64,000 nt of DNA, from contig JADLSH010000103.1 in the NCBI GenBank assembly GCA_016169945.1, positions 124,001 through 188,000 of the forward strand, in the 5' to 3' direction. Both the position numbers and the translations under genes were made by a program. Positions 57,575 to 64,000 of the stretch are shown one piece after another (position 1 is the stretch's first letter; the number at the start of each line of letters is the position of its first letter). The notes beneath the pieces were generated by a model, which worked only from the letters and a program-made list of their open reading frames with translations, did not search any database and was not told the origin of the DNA. Source of the stretch: Trachythela sp. YZ-2020. Its lineage: Eukaryota; Cnidaria; Anthozoa; Malacalcyonacea; Clavulariidae.

Positions 57575-57677
57575 TTTTTTGTTTTCAAAAGAAAAAAATG
57601 TTAATACGTGGTCGCAAGTGTAAAATAGTTAGGAAGGTCAATATAGTTAGCATGCTATTTGAAAACAAAATCCTCCA

Positions 57678-57820
57678 ATAGACTCTTTCGATAATTACGT
57701 CATTTGGCCTGGGAGCCTCACTCCCACGAACAGTGGGCCAATCACGTTTCGTCTTGATGTACGAAAGCGAGGATCCCAGGCCAAATAGGCGGATGTGACG
57801 TAATTATCGAAAGAGTCTAT
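57678..57820. mobile_element. Hairpin MITE, 143 bp
   Basis: The arms start ATAGACTCTTTCGATAATTA and are near-perfect inverted copies, with inner TTTGGCCTGGGA / TCCCAGGCCAAA pairs. No coding sequence. The target duplication cannot be separated from the palindrome. Confidence 0.9.
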
Positions 57821-58335
57821 TTAGATGGTAAACAGCGCTACCCTTCAGATGAATTCTGTTTCTTCGAATTACAACAGGCGGCGTTTGTATTTCAGACGAT
57901 CTTTCACCTAGACGTCTTCTCACTGATTCTTTTCTCTAATATTTCTTACCCCGCTGTCAGAGTTTAATATCACTTGGTCTCTTTTTTCAAAGGTTGGTAG
58001 GTCACGAGAAACTCTGTTGTAATATTGTGCTTATTGCTGTTGCGGCATATGAATTTGAGACATGTTGCATCATCGTCCGACACAGTTGGCCTCAACAGCT
58101 CTGCGGACACAGGTAAAACATTTTTGTTCTTCTATTAAAAAGACACTGAGGCGAATTATTTTGGATACTTGCAGGTGGTGTATTCCTTTGATCTAGTAAC
58201 GCCAGATCAGAATCGACACTTAGAACGCGCCATCTTATTATTAATATTTTCTATATTTTAACTTTCTTAATTACTTAATATACTATGTCATTATAGATAA
58301 TTCTGAACTATGGTTGAGATGCTACCGTGTATAAA

Positions 58336-58368
58336 TATTCGTGAATAATAATAATAATAATAATAATC
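58336..58368. repeat. (AAT)n microsatellite
   Basis: About 10 AAT units just before the truncated gypsy integrase end. Confidence 0.9.
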
Positions 58369-59832
58369 TTGCACTTCTTAGGATTCTTTCACGGCACGTT
58401 CTGCTTTACCATTTGCTTTGCTGTTGTACGGACTATTGGTGAAATATTCAAAGTTCCATTCTTTCGAAAATTTGATGAAATCATGTGAAACAAACTGTGG
58501 TCCATTGTCAGTGACCAATTGCTCTGGTATGCGATATCTTGCGAAATGGGCTTTGAGTTTATTGATTACTGAAATGAAAGTTATCCTTCTAAGGCGATAA
58601 AGCTCGAAGAAATCGCTATAATTTATCAGACGTTACAAGGTATGTCCTTCCTGCATATTCAAAAATATCACCTGCAACATGTTGCCACAGTCGATATGGA
58701 ACCTCATGACTCATGACTCATGATTGTCTCTTGTTTTTGGCTACTTTCATACTCCCTACAAGCTTGACATGACGATACAAAGTTTGATATCCACAATCAA
58801 TCGCGCCCAATAAAGACATTCAGGGACTCTGTTTATACATTCGATGGACTCGTCCCTTTCTGTCTCGCGTTGTATCGGTGACAATATCTCTTCAGATAAT
58901 GGAAAGTATTTAAACAGGTTGAATGTTTCAAATTCTGGTTCCTCTTGTACTGCTGAGGACAAACAAGATCTTGATAATGTATCTGCTAGAATCATGGTAG
59001 ATAGTGTTTTTGCGTTTCTCATAGCCGACTTCTATATCTTACTTTTGCAAATGAAGGATTATTTCTTGCAGCTTCTTTGGTAGGCGATGAAGTGCTTTCT
59101 TAAATATTGACTATAGTGGTTTTGATCTGAAAAGACAAATGTTTTACTTCCCAATTGTAGTCCTTGTACCTATCAATGGCGTAAACGATAGCCAACATAT
59201 CTTTTTCGATCAGAGCATAAAAAGATTAAGTGTCCGTAACGCTTGGCTGGCGTATGCTATAGGACAACCATTTTGGATTAGAGCAACACCATGGTCACTT
59301 TGATTACTATCTCACTTCATGTCTAACTGTTCACTGGGCTTAAATAAGCCTAGATTGGTGTGGTTGTGATTAGTTCCTCTACCTCGTTTCAAGCTTCTGC
59401 TTGAATTTCACTCCAACTCCAATGGACGTCTCGTGAGTGAGGTCTCGATGCGATTTCATCGCATCGGACAAATGAGGTAGGAAACGGCTAAGATAGTCTA
59501 CCATTCCGTTGAGGCTTCGTACATCTTCTCGATCGTTTGCTCGTGGCATCTTGGTTATGGTTCTAATTTTCTCTTAATCTGGTTTAAGGTCTTTGGTGGT
59601 GAGTAAGTGTCCACGAAATGAACTTTTTCACATGTAAACTCTATCTTCTTGGCATTTAATTTCATCTTTTTTTGTTGACTTCACTTGAAACTCGCCAATA
59701 TAGTGGTCAGTTTCACTTATAAGGACGTCATCAGTACCAAATATAAGGACGTCATCTGCAATGCACTTGACACCGGGTAGACCTTCCAATTCTTGTTGAA
59801 GTCGCTTCTGAATGATCTCACTAGACTCTTCA

Positions 59833-60995
59833 CAGGGCCGTAGTGAGGGGGGGTATTGGGGGGGTGACGCACCCCCCCAACTTTTTTGAAATTAGAATAT
59901 TCGGAAAATTGAGTTACTCATTCGGAAAACTACGGCAACATTGGATAAACAATATCTAAGTGTGTTTACAAAAATAACAAAATCCTAACATTTCCATTAT
60001 CGCATGGATAAGAAATCTATATTTGTCGGTTTATAAATGCATGACACCTTTTTCTTTGTCTACTGTCTATTATTTCCGGATTTTAAACAGGCTCACGACC
60101 GCGCAGGGTGTCCGTTTTCACTTTTCCGCAATCTGGCCAATTTCCGTAAAAAACGTTGTTGAGGAACTTTTCACAATTCACGTGCATATCCAAATATCGA
60201 GTTTTGTTTAACGTTATGCCTCCGAAAAAGAAACGCTTTAAAGTTGAATGTCTCGTTTGTCACGCTACATTTGACTCGGACGATCGGAGGAAACACAACG
60301 AATTGTGTCATAGCGCTGAGCGCTCATCTGAAAGCGCACTAGCATATCGGGTTTAAAGTCGCTGGCGCACCAGATAACCCATTTAAGGTGCGTTTTATAA
60401 TTACATTTTGTTACTTTTTAAGAGGTAGTTAGGTAGTAGTTCGGCTATGATTCCATACCTATGATAAGTAAATCGATATAGGGCCTAACAGTTGGTCCCG
60501 AAGACGACTAAATTAGTGCTTAGCTTATGAGTTATGAAGGCGGTTGTACTGCATTGTATTTAATAGTTGTTTTAAAAAAACCCATATAAATATGACACTA
60601 CACTTGTTTCCTGACATAAGTACGTACGCCAAAAGTTCTTGACGTTCAGTTAATAATGTTATTTGTGTGCAACTGCAACCATTTTACTGTAGATAAATTA
60701 TGATACCGTTATCGTAGAATTAAATTGTCTATTTTTCGCCTTCTTTGTATGTTAAACACTTAAACCGCAATTCAGAAATCTGTTAACTGCCGCTGGAAAT
60801 CGTTTGATTTCTCTGAAACTTGCCCTCAGAATGCGGGAAATGCCATTTCCCAGATCCTATAATTGAAAATTTTCCCGGGGAACATGCCCCCGAACCCTCC
60901 TAGGTTAACGCCCCTAGATTACGGCGCGTACCCCAACCTATTCGGAAAACAGTTGTGTGATTCGGAAATTTTCGACTTACACCCCCCCAACTTTA
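59833..60995 (+). mobile_element. hAT-like element fragment inserted in gypsy RT
   Basis: The left end CAGGGCCGTAGTGAGGGGGG is typical of hAT elements. CCCCCCAACTTT phrases occur near both edges (59871 and 60985). The right terminal repeat is missing, so the end is uncertain. Gypsy RT sequence lies on both sides. It holds one short finger ORF (60216-60356) and no transposase domain. Confidence 0.75.
60216..60356 (+). CDS. Short basic zinc-finger ORF of the hAT fragment
   Basis: Starts MPPKKKRFKVECLVCHATFD and has one finger-like motif, C-x2-C-x11-H-x4-H (CLVC...HNELCH), then ends 15 residues later. The in-frame extension back to 60156 is less likely, since the basic start here is a good N-terminus. 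Such a unit is typical of the first exon of hAT transposases, which carry an N-terminal DNA-binding finger. The rest of the transposase is absent. Confidence 0.5.
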   Translation: MPPKKKRFKVECLVCHATFDSDDRRKHNELCHSAERSSESALAYRV

Positions 60996-61012
60996 CCTGC
61001 TAGCTGCACTTT

Positions 61013-61143
61013 AACGGACGTCGTCTTTTCTAAAGATGATAACCCAAGCATCTGAGCTGCATGAAGAGTCTGACTCTTCATGCAACTCCAGATGCCGGAA
61101 AGCTTGGGTTATATCATCTTTAGAAAAGAAAGACGCGTCCGTT
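61013..61143. repeat. Inverted duplication within gypsy RT
   Basis: Two ~60-bp arms, starting TAACGGACG(T)CGTC on the left and ending GACGCGTCCGTTA on the right. The centre is GAAGAGTCTGACTCTTC. The right part (minus-strand frame KDDITQAFRHLELHEESD) is the original RT and the left part is its inverted copy, so about 60 bp of RT were duplicated head to head. Confidence 0.85.
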
Positions 61144-62646
61144 AAATCGGGAAACAAATCGAAAATGACTGGGATCTGGTAACGTTCCCTTTCCAAAGAG
61201 CATCCAGTGGCTTCGTATCGATACAAACACGTAACTCTCCCGATTTCTTCACAGCAACTACAATCTAGCTGACCCATTGAGTAGACTCATCTACAAGAAC
61301 AAATAGTTTAAGATTTTCGCGTCAGTTTTTCTTTGAACTTTTTATTATGGAAACGGGCACTTTTTTAGTTGGAAACCAACAGGTTTGCATTCACGATCAA
61401 CTTGGAAGTGAACTTTACCAGGGAGTGTTCCACGCTTCTCATCACAACATTCACGAAATTTTCGCTGTCAACTGTCAATAATTTCATTCCTTCCACCGCA
61501 CTCAAACCCAACAACGGTGTAAGGTCTTCGCTGACAATCAACTTCTCGTCGTCCTTTGGGTAGATCATTGGAAGCATAGAAGCTCCTACGGGTTTAACTT
61601 TTGTACCATTCTACATCACCAGTGTCCGCGAGCACGGGTTGAGTTTCACATCTTGAACAGACTTGAGCGATAAGATATTTTCACTTACTCCGGCATCAGT
61701 CCGGATTTGACAGCTTTTCCACAGACATTCATCTTTGCAAACACGGCTCTTTCTTTTACTTCATGGACTTTTGTCATGTTTATTTCTTCAAATTCGCCTT
61801 CTCTATCAATACATTAGGCAGAAGTTCTCTTTCACTACTTGCCAAGTGATTGTTCTTTCTCATTTCTTACGAGACTTTCCCAACGTTGGGCATTTTTTTC
61901 TTGTCCGGAACGTGTTCATAGCCAGTGAACTTGCAACAAATATTTTTCCGTGTGAAAACTTGCGTTAGGTTACTCTTTTTTTGTTTCTTTTGATTAGACT
62001 TGACCTGATATATTTTGCTCGGCTCCGCAAAAGACTTCATTTGTATATCGGTAATCGCTTCGCTGCGATATATATCAATAGATCGCAGTGAGATCCCGTA
62101 TTCTAAATACCCTATTTTAAATACAGTATTCTAAATACAATAATTTGTGGGTTGTTCATTCTTTATTCCCAGGACGATTCGGTTACGAATCAAACTTTCC
62201 CGAAGGCAATCACAAAAGTCGCAGATTTTAGCTATGAAGTTTATCTCTCTTGTTCAAACAATATCTTTGACATCACCGATATCTCATTGACTTCACCGAT
62301 ACAATGTTTTTCCAAGTTATTCATGACAACTCGCCAGTCATTTGCATTCTCGTCTCCTGAATAGTTGAATGTCGTGATAACTTTCAGCCCGACCTCTCCA
62401 ATCGCATATTCAACGCTTTCTTGACACAATCTCGAAATAACAAAGTAGTAGTTGTACTTTTCTTGCCATAACTTCCAGTTTTGTGCGACCTCGCGGCTGC
62501 TTTTTAGGTCAAGAGGTTATAGCGGTTGATGAAACAATGCTGATTGGGTCAGCGGCACTTGGGTTATTTGGTTAGAAGACTGACTTGGCTCTTCGTCAGA
62601 CATATCAACGGTCTACATTGTCGCTCTTAGATATTAACCGATGTGG

Positions 62647-62674
62647 AATTATCCCGCTACCACCATGTGTTATA
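62647..62674 (-). other. Gypsy primer-binding site and LTR edge
   Basis: Upstream of the gag start, the minus strand reads ...TTATAACACA followed by TGGTGGTAGCGGGATAATT. That is an LTR end and a probable primer-binding site (TGG is complementary to tRNA CCA ends). The LTR extends rightward from 62666 for an unknown length. No matching 3' LTR is in the window. Confidence 0.5.
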
Positions 62675-64000
62675 ATAGCGAGTTTACGATTCACAACCAA
62701 AAAGAAAAATATGATAACTCACCTTAAAACATACTACGTTCTCAACACGACGTAGAATTGGAAAAATTGCGTTTCGTAGTGCAATAAGACGCCGCGGGAA
62801 AAAGTTAAGTCACCACAAACGCACTACTCTTCAGTGCTCTTGCGGCGTCTTCGCACACCGCGTCGTCAATCGGAAACTCGCTAATATCAAACAAACAGCG
62901 ACTTTTAACAACAGTTATTTCAAAATAAATCTCTACTAACTAACTTGTAAACAATATACTTGTATTTATATGCAGCTATTAACCTAATTTAAATAAAAAT
63001 AACTTGAAAGCTAAATAACTAATGGTATATAGACTACATGATGTATTAAGCATATATTATAACACCATGCAGTCAAGATGCAATTCTCGCATTCAAGTGT
63101 ACGACTGGATATGCGCCAGGTTACCTTACCTTAAAAGTATTAAAAGAAGGGAAGTATGCAAGTGTACTACCAGTAATGAATAAAAATTGAGCAATCTTAG
63201 TGCAAGAATGCTTCTGGCCATTGGAATTTTTACAACCGTACCGTTAATTTATGGAATAACCGTCCAACAGAACTTAAATTATCTTGATGTATTTCGGATT
63301 TGAAACAAATTAACTTTAAAATCTATAGGCTAATAGGTGACTTTTTTATCTTATTAACTTAACTATATAGAAATGCTATAGAGCTTAGCTATACAGCTCA
63401 TGTCTTAAACCTATTAATATTACCATTGAACTCTAGCTTATAACTACGGCTACACCAATTGATGAGAAACGCTTATTGTAACTTCGTGGTTGTCGAGCAT
63501 TGTTGACAATATTTGAATTTCGTTTTTGATGGGTAGATACCATAATAGAAAAGAAATTCAATAAAAAGAAAATGTGAGTTGCAAATAGTAGCAAATACAG
63601 TAGAGATAAAATGGCCATGAATTAGCATTATATAACTAAGCGTTTCGTAAACCACACCGTTACAGAGACGTGATAAAAATTTTGCTCTTTTAAATTTACA
63701 TGATCGCCCTTTGCCGTGATAGGATGAAAAACTGGGTCATTTTGATTTATTGAGAAAAGTAACGGTTCATGTTAAACTGACAGTATCTCAGCAACATTTC
63801 AGTTCGATTAATCGCCGGTCTAACATTTTGTTTACGTCCAGTAGCATTTTTCATTACAACCGAATCATCACGCCTTCCAACCCATTGTCTCCATGAGGAA
63901 TGAGTCATACAATGTCTGTCATTGGAAAATCTCACGTGATCTCCTTCGTCTCGGCGAATAATATATATTATTACAGGCTATTAAATATGGGCCAAATATT
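62675..64000. other. Gene-free right end (includes part of an LTR)
   Basis: The start is likely the gypsy LTR. Beyond ~63000 no gene or repeat family is recognised, apart from the short repeat at 63019-63065. Confidence 0.4.

Larger units (their letters stand above)
58381..62603 (-). pseudogene. Gypsy element: gag to integrase, broken
   Basis: Read right to left. Gag starts MSDEEPSQSSNQITQVPLTQ at 62603 and continues with NWKLWQEKYNYYFVISRL and a degenerate zinc-knuckle region near 61900. Protease-like remains near 61500-61700. RT begins VAVKKSGELRVCIDTKPLDA at ~61260-61200, with KDDITQAFRHLELHEESD after it. RT resumes beyond the inserted element with CIADDVLIFGTD (catalytic IADD) near 59720-59760, then LNGMVDYLSRFLPHLSDAMK near 59480-59520. 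RNase H end ILADTLSRS near 58970-59000. Integrase VTDNGPQFVSHDFIKFSKEW then NFEYFTNSPYNSKANGKAER near 58390-58525. Truncated at 58381. Many stops and frameshifts: dead. Confidence 0.9.

Noticed and set aside
58001..58110. Cys-rich plus-strand exon between a TTTTTTCAAAG acceptor and a GTAAAA donor
   Set aside because: The frame is open and the edges plausible, but there is no domain and no partner exon; kept out of the annotation.

Overview
The window looks like nuclear DNA of an early-branching animal, most likely a cnidarian such as a coral or anemone. It is AT-rich and low in genes. The recognisable host exons encode EGF-like and SRCR domains behind phase-1 introns. The rest is mostly introns and intergenic DNA packed with transposable elements: LINE-type (non-LTR) retrotransposons, Ty3/gypsy elements, hAT and Tc1/mariner MITEs, and Polinton-like elements. 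The taxon is an inference from gene families and repeat style; no rRNA, mitochondrial or other marker gene is present.

Layout. 1-1.4 kb: a cluster of satellites (20-bp, 7-bp and ~40-bp units) with a degenerate telomere-like CCCTAA patch. 2-4.4 kb: a LINE reverse transcriptase relic beside a duplicated ~85-bp sequence. 4.4-13.5 kb: mostly empty, with an RT scrap and three MITEs. 13.7-15.8 kb: a frameshifted gene with two CCCH zinc fingers. 16.5-19.1 kb: tandem repeats, including a ~58-bp satellite split by a MITE with a tRNA-like Pol III promoter, then a CT microsatellite. 19.1-23.4 kb: no genes seen, one foldback. 23.48-28.45 kb: a Polinton-like element. 28.8-29.1 kb: SRCR exon of the host gene. 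30.7-45.7 kb: LINE and gypsy fragments nested in each other, around an EGF exon at 36.5 kb. 45.70-48.11 kb: a second Polinton-like element, inside a gypsy gag gene. 48.9-57.8 kb: two more EGF exons (minus strand), a candidate plus-strand signal-peptide gene and MITEs. 58.4-62.7 kb: a minus-strand gypsy element whose RT is split by a hAT-like fragment. 62.7-64 kb: nothing recognised.

Main discovery candidate. The elements at 23482-28447 and 45701-48113 are a matched pair of miniature Polintons. Both have terminal inverted repeats starting AGTAG, perfect 6-bp target duplications (CATATA and ATCACT), and one shared cassette: an acidic zinc-finger-type protein (Z), a repeat-filled divergent spacer, an FtsK/HerA (A32-like) packaging ATPase and a small conserved protein (S). 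Neither has a visible DNA polymerase, integrase, protease or capsid gene. In both, the ATPase is broken by frameshifts.

Host gene. Minus-strand exons at 53.6, 50.9 and 36.5 kb each encode one EGF-like module. They are all phase 1-1 and all use a GTATGT donor. The SRCR exon at 29 kb ends in a stop and has a poly(A) signal downstream. They are probably one gene for a secreted or cell-surface protein spanning at least 25 kb. Matching landmarks in the same order at 36-49.6 kb and 53-57.6 kb suggest a tandem segmental duplication whose left copy was later inflated by transposons.
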